A stretch of DNA of 64,000 nucleotides from Bradyrhizobium sp. B097 (GTDB lineage: Bacteria > Pseudomonadota > Alphaproteobacteria > Rhizobiales > Xanthobacteraceae). Of the stretch, positions 54,358 through 63,483 are shown piece after piece (positions within the stretch are counted from its first letter, which is position 1; each line of letters opens with the position of its first letter). A program made the position numbers and the translations under genes. The notes below the pieces were generated by a model. It worked only from the letters and a program-made list of their open reading frames with translations. It searched no databases and was not told the origin of the DNA. Location: the NCBI RefSeq assembly GCF_038957035.1, contig NZ_CP152412.1, positions 2,724,501 through 2,788,500 of the forward strand, given 5' to 3'.

Positions 54358-57030
54358 ATGCCAGACGCAGCAGTTGCAGCACGCGCTTCGGACGCCACGC
54401 GCAGCGGAACCACGCAGCAGGTCGACGTCGCGGTCGTCGGCGCCGGTTTCGCCGGTCTCTATCTGCTGCATCGGTTGCGCAAGGCGGGCTTCTCGGCAGT
54501 TGCCCTCGAAGAGGGCGGCGACGTCGGCGGCACCTGGTACTGGAACCGGTATCCCGGCGCGCGCTGCGACATCCAGACCATCGATTACAGCTACACGTTC
54601 GACCCCGAGCTCGATCAGGCGTGGACCTGGTCGGAGAAGTACGCGACCCAGCCGGAAATCCTGCGCTATCTCGGCTTCGTCGCCGACCGCTACGATCTCC
54701 GCCGCGATATCCGCTTCGGCACCAAGGTGACGCAGGCGACCTGGGATGATGCGACTGCGCGTTGGCTGATTGCGACCAACAACGGCGCCAACGTCTCGTG
54801 CCGCCATTACATCATGGCGACCGGCTGCCTGTCGTCGCCGAAGCCGCCGGAGATCGACGGCGTCAAGGATTTCAAGGGCGAGATCTATTTCACCGGCCGC
54901 TGGCCGCATCAGGGTGTCGACCTGAAGGGCAAGCGCGTTGCCGTGATCGGCACCGGGTCATCGGGCATTCAGTCGATCCCGTTGATCGCCGAGCAGGCCG
55001 CGCAACTCACCGTGTTCCAGCGCACGCCGAACTTCGCATTGCCGGCCGGCAACGGCCCGGCGCCGGAAGATCGCAAGAGCTTCTTCGAGACCGACCGCGC
55101 GGCCTATCGCGACCAGGCGCGCTGGTCGATGGCCGGGGTGCCGTATCCGCAGCAGACCGTGGTGAGCTGGCAATTGAGCGACGCCGAGCGCCGCGAGCGG
55201 TTCGAGAGGGCGTGGGCGGCGGGCGACCTCGTCCACATCCTGACCCAGCTCTGGGCCGACCAGGCGGTCGATGTCGACGGCAACCGGCTGGTCGGCGATC
55301 TGATCCGCGAGAAGATCGGTGCCGTGGTCAAGGATCCGGAGACGGCCGCGGCGCTGGCCCCGCACGATCATCCGTTCGGCGCCAAGCGTCCCTGCCTCGA
55401 TACCAATTACTACGCGACCTACAATCGTCCGAACGTGACGCTGGTCAATCTGCGGCAGGAACCGATCAAGGCGATCACCGCCGGCGGCATCTCGACCGAC
55501 AAGCGCAGCTTCGATGTCGACGTCATCGTGTTCGCCACCGGCTTCGACGCGATGACCGGCGCGATCATGGCGGTGCATCCGATCTCCGGCCGCGGCGGCA
55601 AGTCGCTGTCGGATGTCTGGGCGCACGGACCGCAGACCTATCTCGGCGTCACCGTCGCGGGCTTCCCCAATCTGTTCATGATCACCGGTCCCGGCAGCCC
55701 GTCGGTGCTGTCGAACATGGCGGTGTCGATCGAGCAGCATGTCGACTGGGTGGTCGAGCGCATCGCCGCGTTGCGCGACGCCGGCTTTACCACGATGGAA
55801 GCCACCGAGACCGCGCAGGCCGGCTGGGAACGCCACATGGCCGATTGCGCGACGCTGACGCTGCACCGGCTCGCCAACACCTGGTACACGGGCGCCAACG
55901 TGCCCGGCAAGCCGCAGGGCGTGATGCCCTATACCGGCGGCGTCGGTCCGTATCGCAGCATCTGCAACGAGGTGGTCGGGCGCGGCATGCTCGGCTTCAA
56001 GCTCTCCGGTCCCGGCGTTGCCGAGCAGTGCAATGACGGCGAGGTGGTGCGTTTGCAGCCGGATGTTCGGCTGGTGCTCAATATGCTCGGTGAGATGAAC
56101 CTGCCGCCGATCGAGACGATGGGGGCGCAGGGCGCACGCGACTTCCTCAACGAGTTCAACAAGGGCCGTCCTGCCGGCCGTCCGGTCGGCGAGGTCGGCA
56201 CCGGCGTGCTGCAGGGCGCCGATGGTCCGCTGCCGTACAAGCTGTATCGTCCGGCGACGCCGGGGCCGCATCCGATCGTGGTGTATTTCCACGGCGGCGG
56301 CTGGGTGCTCGGCGACGAGCTGTCGGACGATCCGTTCTGCCGCGATCTGTGCCGACGCACCGGCATGATCATCGTCAGCGTCGGCTATCGCCACGCGCCC
56401 GAGCATCGCTTCCCGGCTGCGGCCGAGGACGGCTATGCGGCGACGCGCTGGATCGCAGCCCACACCGCCGAGCTCGGCGGCAGGGCAGGGCCGGTGCTGG
56501 TCGCGGGCTGGAGCGCCGGCGGCAACATCGCGGCCGTGACCTGCCAGCTCGCGCGCGATCGCGGCGGGCCCGAGATCGCAGGCCAGCTCTTGATCTCGCC
56601 GGTCACCGACTCCTCCTTCGACCGGCCGTCCTATGTCGACAATGCGGCCGGCTACTTCCTGACCCGCGGCCTGATGTTCTGGTTCTGGGACCTGTACTGC
56701 TCACCGGCCGACCGCACCGATCCGCGCGTCGCGCCGTTGCGCGGCAAGCTCGAGGGACTGCCGCCGGCGTTCATCGCGACCAGCGAGTTCGATCCGCTGC
56801 GCGACGAGGGCATTGCCTATGGCGACGCGCTCGCGAAAGCGGGCGTCAAGGTCGAGCAGCTCAAGGCGCACGGCCACTTCCACTCGTCGTTCGTGATGGT
56901 CGACGTCATCATCACCGGCGTTGCCGGGCGCGTGAAGATGGCGAAGGCGCTAAGGCGTTTCGCCGGACTGCCCGAGGAGCTGGAGCAGGACAACGTCGCC
57001 GCGCCGCGGGTCAACGCGGCGGCGAACTAG
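54358..57030 (+). CDS. Baeyer-Villiger-type monooxygenase fused to HSL-family esterase
   Basis: An 890-residue fusion. Residues 1-560 form a class B flavin monooxygenase: FAD motif GAGFAG at 28-33, NADPH motif GTGSSG at 198-203, ATGFDAMTG near 400. The family fingerprint FxGxxxHxxxWP at 172-183 reads [12 protein letters not shown], with Phe178 in place of His. Residues 600-890 form an HSL/Aes-like alpha/beta hydrolase: oxyanion HGGGW at 645, nucleophile Ser719 in GWSAGGN, Asp812 in EFDPLRD and His in the HGHFH cluster (838-842). The two activities would turn a ketone into an ester and then split it. AACATACGGGAGGA precedes the ATG. Confidence 0.93.
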   Translation: MPDAAVAARASDATRSGTTQQVDVAVVGAGFAGLYLLHRLRKAGFSAVALEEGGDVGGTWYWNRYPGARCDIQTIDYSYTFDPELDQAWTWSEKYATQPEILRYLGFVADRYDLRRDIRFGTKVTQATWDDATARWLIATNNGANVSCRHYIMATGCLSSPKPPEIDGVKDFKGEIYFTGRWPHQGVDLKGKRVAVIGTGSSGIQSIPLIAEQAAQLTVFQRTPNFALPAGNGPAPEDRKSFFETDRAAYRDQARWSMAGVPYPQQTVVSWQLSDAERRERFERAWAAGDLVHILTQLWADQAVDVDGNRLVGDLIREKIGAVVKDPETAAALAPHDHPFGAKRPCLDTNYYATYNRPNVTLVNLRQEPIKAITAGGISTDKRSFDVDVIVFATGFDAMTGAIMAVHPISGRGGKSLSDVWAHGPQTYLGVTVAGFPNLFMITGPGSPSVLSNMAVSIEQHVDWVVERIAALRDAGFTTMEATETAQAGWERHMADCATLTLHRLANTWYTGANVPGKPQGVMPYTGGVGPYRSICNEVVGRGMLGFKLSGPGVAEQCNDGEVVRLQPDVRLVLNMLGEMNLPPIETMGAQGARDFLNEFNKGRPAGRPVGEVGTGVLQGADGPLPYKLYRPATPGPHPIVVYFHGGGWVLGDELSDDPFCRDLCRRTGMIIVSVGYRHAPEHRFPAAAEDGYAATRWIAAHTAELGGRAGPVLVAGWSAGGNIAAVTCQLARDRGGPEIAGQLLISPVTDSSFDRPSYVDNAAGYFLTRGLMFWFWDLYCSPADRTDPRVAPLRGKLEGLPPAFIATSEFDPLRDEGIAYGDALAKAGVKVEQLKAHGHFHSSFVMVDVIITGVAGRVKMAKALRRFAGLPEELEQDNVAAPRVNAAAN

Positions 57031-57130
57031 AGCATGATCCGGAAAGTGTGAAGCGGTTTTCCGAAGAGATCATGCTTAAACAATGAGCTAAAGCGCGATG
57101 ACGATTGAACCTGATCTCATCGCGCTTTAG
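57029..57130. repeat. AGCATGATCCGGAAA-type repeat, copy 2
   Basis: It starts in the TAG stop of the fused monooxygenase gene: AGAGCATGATCCGGAAAGTG then TGAAGCGGTTTTCCGAAGAG and ATCATGCT. A second hairpin follows, CTAAAGCGCGATGA and TCATCGCGCTTTAG. The first part matches 37483-37529 inverted. Confidence 0.75.
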
Positions 57131-57137
57131 GGCGCGC

Positions 57138-57166
57138 AAATCCCCGCGGCTTGCCCGCGGGGATTT
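57138..57166. terminator. Hairpin terminator between convergent genes
   Basis: A perfect 12-bp stem AAATCCCCGCGG / CCGCGGGGATTT with a five-base loop; A/T-rich ends allow use from both sides. Confidence 0.8.
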
Positions 57167-57213
57167 CGCACGGCTCTGCAGCTCCAGTTCTGATTCAATC
57201 AGAACCGGAGGCT

Positions 57214-57507
57214 CTAGAGGAAGGCGAGGTGCTCCACCTTGTTCACGACGTCGTCAAGCGTCTGCTTGGTGGCCGCGGTATCGCCGCCGGCCATGAACAC
57301 CTGCCAGAACTGGCGATCGACATTGTGCAGATGCAGGATGGACACGCGAACGCCGTTCTTGTTGCCGGCAACCTCTGACTGGGTATTGACGACATCGGTG
57401 AAGCCGTTCTGCTTCAGCGTATTGGCGACGACGCCCTTGAGCTCGCCGACATTGGCGAGTGCCTCGCTGAGGCCCATGCTGCGAAAATTGAAAAACAGGA
57501 ACGCCAT
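57214..57507 (-). CDS. Small conserved-looking hypothetical protein
   Basis: A 97-residue soluble protein, MAFLFFNFRSMGLSEALANV to 'DDVVNKVEHLAFL'. Alternating hydrophobic pattern and the VRVSILHLHN strand suggest an alpha/beta ferredoxin-like fold, but I recognise no family. AGAAGGAGGTG lies upstream of the ATG, a very strong ribosome binding sequence, so expression is probably high. Confidence 0.72.
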   Translation of the reverse strand: MAFLFFNFRSMGLSEALANVGELKGVVANTLKQNGFTDVVNTQSEVAGNKNGVRVSILHLHNVDRQFWQVFMAGGDTAATKQTLDDVVNKVEHLAFL

Positions 57508-57668
57508 GCGACACCTCCTTCTGTTGCGGACGAGCGCAGCGCGCGGAAGTGCGCCGAACTGGCTCTCTCGCTCAACCAGAGGTGTATTCCCTATCGAACA
57601 ATCGCGTTATGAGCCGCTTCACAGGAACCGCGTTCGCGAGCGTGCGTCATTTGAACGCACGGGCTCCT

Positions 57669-58511
57669 CTAGCCGAGCTCGAACGTCGTGACGCCGAACA
57701 CGCGGTCGATCCGCAATGGCGGGATCGCGCCGGTGTACATCCGCGCGGTCTCGAACACCGGCGACAGCCCGAGGCCTTGCGCCAGCGCCACGGCGTCACG
57801 GTTGACCGCGGGGACATCGAGGAAGATGTCGCCGCCGCCTGCGCTCGCAAGTAATGCCGAGAGGATGGTCTCGGCGCTGGCGCGGTCGTCGGCGACAAGC
57901 GGACCGATCTTGCGGCCGGTGCGACACGGACGGATCACACCCCAGCCGGCCAGCCTGCCGTCGCGCATCAGCGCGCGTCCGATGTGTCCCGGCCCGTTGA
58001 TCCAGGCGCGCAGGAAGGCCGGGCGCGGTGCGGGAAACACCGTGGCGTCATCGGCCTCGACCAGCGCGATGGGCAGATCGGTCAGCGCGACGATGCTGGC
58101 GTTCGGCGCCGGAGGTGCTGCGACCGTGCCGCCGTAGCGCACATTGGCGTAAGCGAGCGCGAAGCCGGACTTTTGGTAGTTCGCCTGCTGCGCCACCACG
58201 CCATCGAGCCCGATCACGCGCGGATGCGCATGCGCGATGGCCGCATTCCAGATCTTCAGGCCATGGCCGCGGCCGCGCAGATCCGGACGCACGATGTAGA
58301 AGCCGAGGAAAGCGAAACGCGCGCCGTAATTGACGCAGGAGATCACCGCCGCAGGCTGGCCGTCCAGCTCGCCGATGAAGAAGCCCTGCGAGTCCTCGGC
58401 GGCAAAGCAGGGCGCATCGGCGAGACCGGGATTCCATCCCTCCGCTGCGGCCCAATCCACCGCGAGCGCGATCTCGTCCGGCCGCATATGTCGGATGATG
58501 AGATCGCTCAT
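57669..58511 (-). CDS. GNAT acetyltransferase, two-domain (YitH-like)
   Basis: A 280-residue protein. The N-terminal GNAT domain (residues 3-130) has MSDLIIRHMRPDEIALAVDW and the acetyl-CoA motif FLGFYIVRPDLRGRGHGLKI; the following 150 residues form a second, divergent GNAT-like half ('FLRAWINGPGHIGRALMRDG') as in YitH/HolE types. Substrate unknown. It is divergent from the serralysin gene across 372 bp. Confidence 0.85.
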   Translation of the reverse strand: MSDLIIRHMRPDEIALAVDWAAAEGWNPGLADAPCFAAEDSQGFFIGELDGQPAAVISCVNYGARFAFLGFYIVRPDLRGRGHGLKIWNAAIAHAHPRVIGLDGVVAQQANYQKSGFALAYANVRYGGTVAAPPAPNASIVALTDLPIALVEADDATVFPAPRPAFLRAWINGPGHIGRALMRDGRLAGWGVIRPCRTGRKIGPLVADDRASAETILSALLASAGGGDIFLDVPAVNRDAVALAQGLGLSPVFETARMYTGAIPPLRIDRVFGVTTFELG

Positions 58512-58883
58512 CGACGATGATCCCGTGTGATTGGAGTCACGGACCGTGCCTCCTTATCTGTGACGATCACACTACCCTCACATAATGTGACTGCCCACAG
58601 AACGTAACCTGACACGCACAAAATTTTCGACGAATTCATCTAACAATTTATAGCTTTGTCATAGTTAGAAACACGTTTGACTTGTAGTTGCCACAAGCCT
58701 AACAATCTCGCGCGCCGCCGCGGATTTCAGGTGCGGTGCTCGTGAATCCCGGATCCAGCGGCCTTAGCGTCGCAAATTTCGAAATCGGAATCACCCTCAG
58801 CAGAAAGGATTGCATCTCGCGCCAGCACGACAACTGAACGGAATTGGGGACGTTTTTCATTTCACCCAAGACGGAGTTTTCCC
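58512..58883. other. 372-bp divergent gap between GNAT and serralysin genes
   Basis: It is markedly AT-richer (around 58615-58710, e.g. TCTAACAATTTATAGCTTTG) than the rest of the window, as expected for a promoter region or acquired DNA. No gene, terminator or clear operator is visible. Confidence 0.5.
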
Positions 58884-61820
58884 ATGACTCAAGTTGTTAA
58901 TCTGTCCGGCAATCAAGATATCGATGGCATTCTCTGGGGATGGGAGTGGGGATCTGGCGGCGCGCAGGATCTGACGTTTTCGTTTCCCACCAGCAGCGCT
59001 GAATACGGTTACCAGGAGATCGACAATTTCAGCGCGTTCACCGCGGCACAGCAGACGGCGGTGCGTACGGCGCTCGCCAACGTCGCAAGCTTCACCAATC
59101 TCACCTTCACCGAGACGACGAGCGCCGGCGCGACGCTGCGCTACGCCAATGCCGACAAGATCGACTACACTGACGACAGTAGTGTCGCCTTGCACACTGG
59201 ACTGCATGTTCCCGGCAACGCGCCCGGCACCGCGGAGGCCAATCCGCCCGAACTGGGCTACAACGGCAGCGCTCCGTTCTCCGCGATGGGCGCGCAAGGC
59301 GACGCATGGTTCGTCACCGGCGGCTACACCAATCCGGTGCTCGGCAGCTTCCAGGATGCGGCCGGCATCATGCACGAGACCGGCCATAATCTCGGATTGA
59401 AGCACGGCCACGTCACGCAGGACGGGCACGGCGTGACGTTTCCCGCGCTGCCGGCCGATCACAATTCCTACGAATACTCAGTGATGACCTACAGCCAGTT
59501 TCCTGGCGACAATGCGACCAATGGTGACAACGCGCCCGATCATCCGACCACCTACATGCAGGATGACATCGCCGCGCTGCAGTATATGTACGGCGCGAAC
59601 TATGGCGCCACGGCGCACAACGGCAACACCACCTATACCTGGAGCGCGACCACCGGCGAGGAGTTCATCGATGGCGTCGGGCAGGGCGCGCCGCAAAGCA
59701 ATTTCGTGCTGATGACGCTGTGGGATGGCGGTGGCACCGATACCTACGACTTCTCCAACTACACGACCAACCTCTCCATCGATCTCAATCCCGGCGCCTG
59801 GACCATTCTGGACACCAGCGCGGCGCACGCGCAGCGCGCCGATCTCGGCAATAACGGGGCGGGCGGTGCCGAGTATTTCGCGCGCGGCAACATCGCCAAT
59901 GCGCTGATCGATCCGACTAACCCGACCGAGACCGCATCGCTGATCGAGGACGCCAATGGCGGCTCGGGTAACGACACGATCGTCGGCAACGCCGCCGACA
60001 ACGTGCTTCGCGGCAATGGCGGCAACGACACGATCGATGGCGGGGGCGGCACCAACACAGTCGTCTACAGCGGCAGCCGGCTGCAATACATCGCGACCCT
60101 GCTCGGCAGCGGCGCGATTCAGATCGCCGACCAGCGCGGCGGGTCACCTGACGGCACCGACACCGTCACCAACATCCAGAAATTCGAGTTCGCCGACGGC
60201 ACATTCAACGAGACCGAAGTGCTGAACCGTCCGCCGGTGCTGTCGCCCGATCCGGGATCGCCGCATCCGCTGACCGAATTGGCCAACACCACCAATTCCG
60301 CCTCGCTGCAGGAACTTCTCGGCACACTGACGTTCACCGATGCGAATGCCGGCGACACTCACACCGCGAGTGAGGCGTTTGATACCGCGACCTGGTCCGG
60401 CGGCGTCACGGTTCCGCTCGCGACGCAGGCGGCCCTCGCAACGGCGCTGACCGATTCGATTGGCGTCGACGGCATCAGCGGGACGCTCAACTGGCAGTTC
60501 GACCTGGCGGACAGGAATCTGGACTTCCTCGCGACGGGCGAGACGTTGACCGTGGTCTACGACGTCACGGTGGCCGACCACCACACCGGCTCGAGCGTCA
60601 GCGACACTTCGACCCAGCAGATCACGGTCGTCTTCACCGGCACCAATGATCCCGTGTCGGTGGTGCCGGCACTGTCCAACTTGACGGGGACGATCAGCGA
60701 ATTGCCCGGCGTCACCGGAAGTTCGACGTTGGATGCGACCACCGGCGCGATCGCCTTCACCGATCCCGATCTCAACGACCGGCCGACTGCGACGATCGAT
60801 ACCGCCGGCGAGACGGTGACCTGGCAGGACGCGACGCACGACTACACGTCGGAACTCACACCGGCGCAAATCGCCTCGCTCGAGGCAGCGTTCACGATCA
60901 TGCCCGAGGTCGGCAACACCAACGCAGGCAAGATCGACTGGAGCTACAGCATCGTCGACAAGGATCTCGATTTCCTGTCGGTCGGCGAGAGCCTCACCGT
61001 CACGCTGCCCGTCGTCATCGACGATGCGCATGGCGGGGCCGTCACGCAGGATGTCGTCGTCACCATCAACGGCGCCAACGACGCGCCGATAGCGGTCGCG
61101 GACAGCAACGGCACGGCGAAGAAGTCGACGCTGTCGGTTGACGCGTCGCACGGTGTGCTGTCCAACGACACCGATCCTGACATCCACGATCAGGGCCACT
61201 CGGTGGTCAGCGCCGTGGACGGGGCGGCCGGCGATGTCGGGCACACCATCGCGGGCACCTACGGTTCGCTGACGCTGAATGCGGACGGCAGCTATGTCTA
61301 TGTCGCCAACAAGGGGGGCTTGCCATCGCAGATCGTCGCGCAGGACACCTTCGATTACACGATTGCCGATCCGCATGGCGCAACGGCGTCGTCGACGCTG
61401 AGCATCGTCGTGTTCAATCCCGGCGTCGATTACCAGGCCGGAAGCCATACCACACTGAATGGCGGCAACGGCCAGGACGTGCTCGACGGCTCGGCGGGGC
61501 ACGACATCCTGATCGGCGGCAATGGCCCGGACGTCCTGATCGGTGGCGATGGCGACACGCTGACCGGCAACAACGGACCGGACACGTTCCTGTTCCGCCC
61601 GCATTTCGGCACCAACGTGATCACCGATTTCGTTGCGCACAATGACGCCGTGCAACTCGACAAGTCGATCTTCACCAGCGTGAACGACATGCTATCCAAT
61701 CACACGGCCGATACCGCCGCCGGCGCTGTCATAACGGACGCGTTCGGCGATACGATCACCTTTGCCGGGATCAAGGCGGCGGAGCTGCAAGCGCACGCAG
61801 GCGATTTCCATCTGGTCTGA
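58884..61820 (+). CDS. Secreted serralysin-like metalloprotease with VCBS and RTX repeats
   Basis: A 978-residue type I secretion substrate. Residues 20-240 form a metzincin domain with the zinc site HETGHNLGLKH (His164, Glu165, His168, His174) and Met-turn SVMTYSQ (Met201). Residues 240-440 are the M10 C-terminal region with RTX repeats (GGSGNDTIVGNAADNVLRG, GNGGNDTIDGG). Residues about 450-850 carry two or three VCBS/cadherin-like repeats (ending VVFTGTNDPV and VTINGANDAP). Terminal RTX repeats GGNGQDVLDGSAGHDILIGG are followed by an uncleaved C-terminal signal. It has no N-terminal signal peptide, as expected. No T1SS genes are nearby. Confidence 0.93.
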   Translation: MTQVVNLSGNQDIDGILWGWEWGSGGAQDLTFSFPTSSAEYGYQEIDNFSAFTAAQQTAVRTALANVASFTNLTFTETTSAGATLRYANADKIDYTDDSSVALHTGLHVPGNAPGTAEANPPELGYNGSAPFSAMGAQGDAWFVTGGYTNPVLGSFQDAAGIMHETGHNLGLKHGHVTQDGHGVTFPALPADHNSYEYSVMTYSQFPGDNATNGDNAPDHPTTYMQDDIAALQYMYGANYGATAHNGNTTYTWSATTGEEFIDGVGQGAPQSNFVLMTLWDGGGTDTYDFSNYTTNLSIDLNPGAWTILDTSAAHAQRADLGNNGAGGAEYFARGNIANALIDPTNPTETASLIEDANGGSGNDTIVGNAADNVLRGNGGNDTIDGGGGTNTVVYSGSRLQYIATLLGSGAIQIADQRGGSPDGTDTVTNIQKFEFADGTFNETEVLNRPPVLSPDPGSPHPLTELANTTNSASLQELLGTLTFTDANAGDTHTASEAFDTATWSGGVTVPLATQAALATALTDSIGVDGISGTLNWQFDLADRNLDFLATGETLTVVYDVTVADHHTGSSVSDTSTQQITVVFTGTNDPVSVVPALSNLTGTISELPGVTGSSTLDATTGAIAFTDPDLNDRPTATIDTAGETVTWQDATHDYTSELTPAQIASLEAAFTIMPEVGNTNAGKIDWSYSIVDKDLDFLSVGESLTVTLPVVIDDAHGGAVTQDVVVTINGANDAPIAVADSNGTAKKSTLSVDASHGVLSNDTDPDIHDQGHSVVSAVDGAAGDVGHTIAGTYGSLTLNADGSYVYVANKGGLPSQIVAQDTFDYTIADPHGATASSTLSIVVFNPGVDYQAGSHTTLNGGNGQDVLDGSAGHDILIGGNGPDVLIGGDGDTLTGNNGPDTFLFRPHFGTNVITDFVAHNDAVQLDKSIFTSVNDMLSNHTADTAAGAVITDAFGDTITFAGIKAAELQAHAGDFHLV

Positions 61821-61856
61821 GCCGGAGGAGGTCGTCCTGCCGCTTGATTCATGAAA

Positions 61857-61887
61857 CCACCCGCTGCAATCTGCTTGCGGCGGGTGG
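61857..61887 (+). terminator. Hairpin after serralysin gene, no U-tract
   Basis: Stem CCACCCGCTGC / GCGGCGGGTGG with a nine-base loop and one wobble pair. It ends one base before an ATG at 61888, which argues against that ATG as a start. Confidence 0.5.
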
Positions 61888-61905
61888 ATGATCGGAACAT
61901 TCGAA

Positions 61906-62262
61906 ATGACGTGGCGTTTGCCGGCATTTGCCATCTCCGCAATCACCCTTGGTGTGATCGACATGACCGCGACGACGCAGATGAACGCGACAAGTGCTCT
62001 TGCCGTTTCGCCGATCTCGGGCGCGGCGCCACTCGAAGTGACCTTCACCGGCATGGGGCCGGGGATGCCGGAGGCGGTGGTCGTGCTCGATTTCGGCGAC
62101 GGCCGGACCGATGACACGATCTCACCGATCCGCGGCTTTCGACGGACGCACGTCTATAGCGCGGCTGGATCGTATACGGCCGTGCTCAAGAGCGGCGCGT
62201 ACGGCGGTCAACGCCCGGCCGTGCTGGGCGAAATCGGGCGGGTGAGCATCATTGTGGATTGA
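61906..62262 (+). CDS. PKD-domain protein
   Basis: A 118-residue protein: a hydrophobic N-terminus (WRLPAFAISAITLGVIDMTA) that may be a weak signal peptide, then one PKD-like immunoglobulin fold (LAVSPISGAAPLEVTFTGMG, EAVVVLDFGDGRTDDTIS, THVYSAAGSYTAVLKS). PKD domains bind proteins or polysaccharides. It follows the protease gene closely and in the same direction, so it may be its partner, though nothing else links them. ATG 61906 follows GGAACATTCGAA; ATG 61888 lies next to a hairpin. Confidence 0.68.
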   Translation: MTWRLPAFAISAITLGVIDMTATTQMNATSALAVSPISGAAPLEVTFTGMGPGMPEAVVVLDFGDGRTDDTISPIRGFRRTHVYSAAGSYTAVLKSGAYGGQRPAVLGEIGRVSIIVD

Positions 62263-62274
62263 GTCGAATCTCTC

Positions 62275-63372
62275 TCAGGCGATCCGAAGGACGAGGTTGA
62301 CCAGTTCGGGCTGGCGGTGCGTGCCGGTTTTGGCGAAGGCCGACTTCAACTGGTTGCGTGCCGTGTCGCGAACGATCCCGAGCCGTTCGGCAGCGTCGTC
62401 GATCGAGAGGCCGCCCGCGAGCAGCGCCACCAGCCGCGCTTCTGCCGGCGTGAGGCTGAATGCCTGCGCGATCATGCCGGGCTCGGGCAGCGCGCGTGGC
62501 GTCAAATTGACGAAGATCAGCATCGCCCGCGCGCCGAGGAAGACGTTGCGTGCCGCACCGTCGATCGGCAACACGCGCAAAACCACCGGCCCCTTGTGCG
62601 TACGGCGGATCACGATCGGTTCGATCGGCAGCGCCGCGCGCTCGGGTGCGGCGCGGATCAGATCGACGACTTGATCAAGCCGCGCCTGTGCCGCTTTGTC
62701 GCGCACGATCAGCCGGCGGTCCCTGATCCTGATGTCCGCATCGAAGCCGGCATCGGCGGCTTCGTTGCGATCGATCACGAGGCCCGCGCGATCGAGTGCG
62801 ACCGCCGGCTGCCGCACCCGGTCGAGAATGCCGGTCATGGAGGCGAGCGCGATGCGGCCGACCGCAGTCGACAGTGTCGCTGTCTCCGTCAGGCGCGGCC
62901 CCAGCTGCGCCAGCAGCCGCGTCTCGCGTGTCTCGAAATGTCCTTCCTCTCCGGTGCGCTGCAACGTCAGCACCCACGGTGCGCTGTCGGCCCAGAAGCC
63001 GATGCCGGCGAACCACTTGAAGCCGAACGGATACAGCACCTCATTGTACATCGGATCCGACCGGATCTGCTCGGGCGTCAGCAAATCCTGATCGGTGATC
63101 ACTTCGCCGGCCATTGCTCGCGGAACGCCTGGAGCGCGCGAGTCCTGCTCTTGCCAGTTGTGTGCGAAGTAGAACTGCACCATCTCTTCGGTCGACGCGG
63201 TGCGCGGCACGTCCGGGGTCCGCACGTCGCTTTGCAGCAGCACGGCGCCGGTTGCGCCTACCGCTTCGCAGATCGACGTCATGATATCGGTCCACGCCGT
63301 CGGGTCGACCACTGCCTCCCCCAGCCGCGCCATCACGCTGGACATTTGATCTGGGTCGATATCCCCGCTCAT
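62275..63372 (-). CDS. LuxR-type HTH transcriptional regulator
   Basis: A 365-residue regulator with a C-terminal LuxR HTH (SLTPAEARLVALLAGGLSID, DAAERLGIVRDTARNQLKSA). The first 170 residues form a GAF/PAS-like sensor part ('PTAWTDIMTSICEAVGATGA', FKWFAGIGFWADSAPWVLTL). No receiver or AHL-binding domain is recognisable. The start at 63372 lacks a good ribosome binding sequence; the frame extends 20 codons upstream. It is convergent with the PKD gene, with 12 bases between the stops. Confidence 0.88.
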   Translation of the reverse strand: MSGDIDPDQMSSVMARLGEAVVDPTAWTDIMTSICEAVGATGAVLLQSDVRTPDVPRTASTEEMVQFYFAHNWQEQDSRAPGVPRAMAGEVITDQDLLTPEQIRSDPMYNEVLYPFGFKWFAGIGFWADSAPWVLTLQRTGEEGHFETRETRLLAQLGPRLTETATLSTAVGRIALASMTGILDRVRQPAVALDRAGLVIDRNEAADAGFDADIRIRDRRLIVRDKAAQARLDQVVDLIRAAPERAALPIEPIVIRRTHKGPVVLRVLPIDGAARNVFLGARAMLIFVNLTPRALPEPGMIAQAFSLTPAEARLVALLAGGLSIDDAAERLGIVRDTARNQLKSAFAKTGTHRQPELVNLVLRIA

Positions 63373-63483
63373 ACAGGGAATTGTCGCGCGAGGTGGCGTC
63401 GCGCGACAAGCGCCAAGTTGCGGTCCTACCAAAAGAAATAGTCGGATTGGACCGTCACTCGCCCATCTTGCGACGGCGGGGGA

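Noticed and set aside
57620..57644. GGAAC-N16-CGTC on the plus strand
   Set aside because: One base off and no plus-strand gene follows.
61894..61918. GGAAC-N16-CGTT, an EcfG-like sequence
   Set aside because: It lies across the probable start of the PKD gene; a promoter here would transcribe only an N-terminally shortened protein. Kept as chance unless 5' ends show otherwise.
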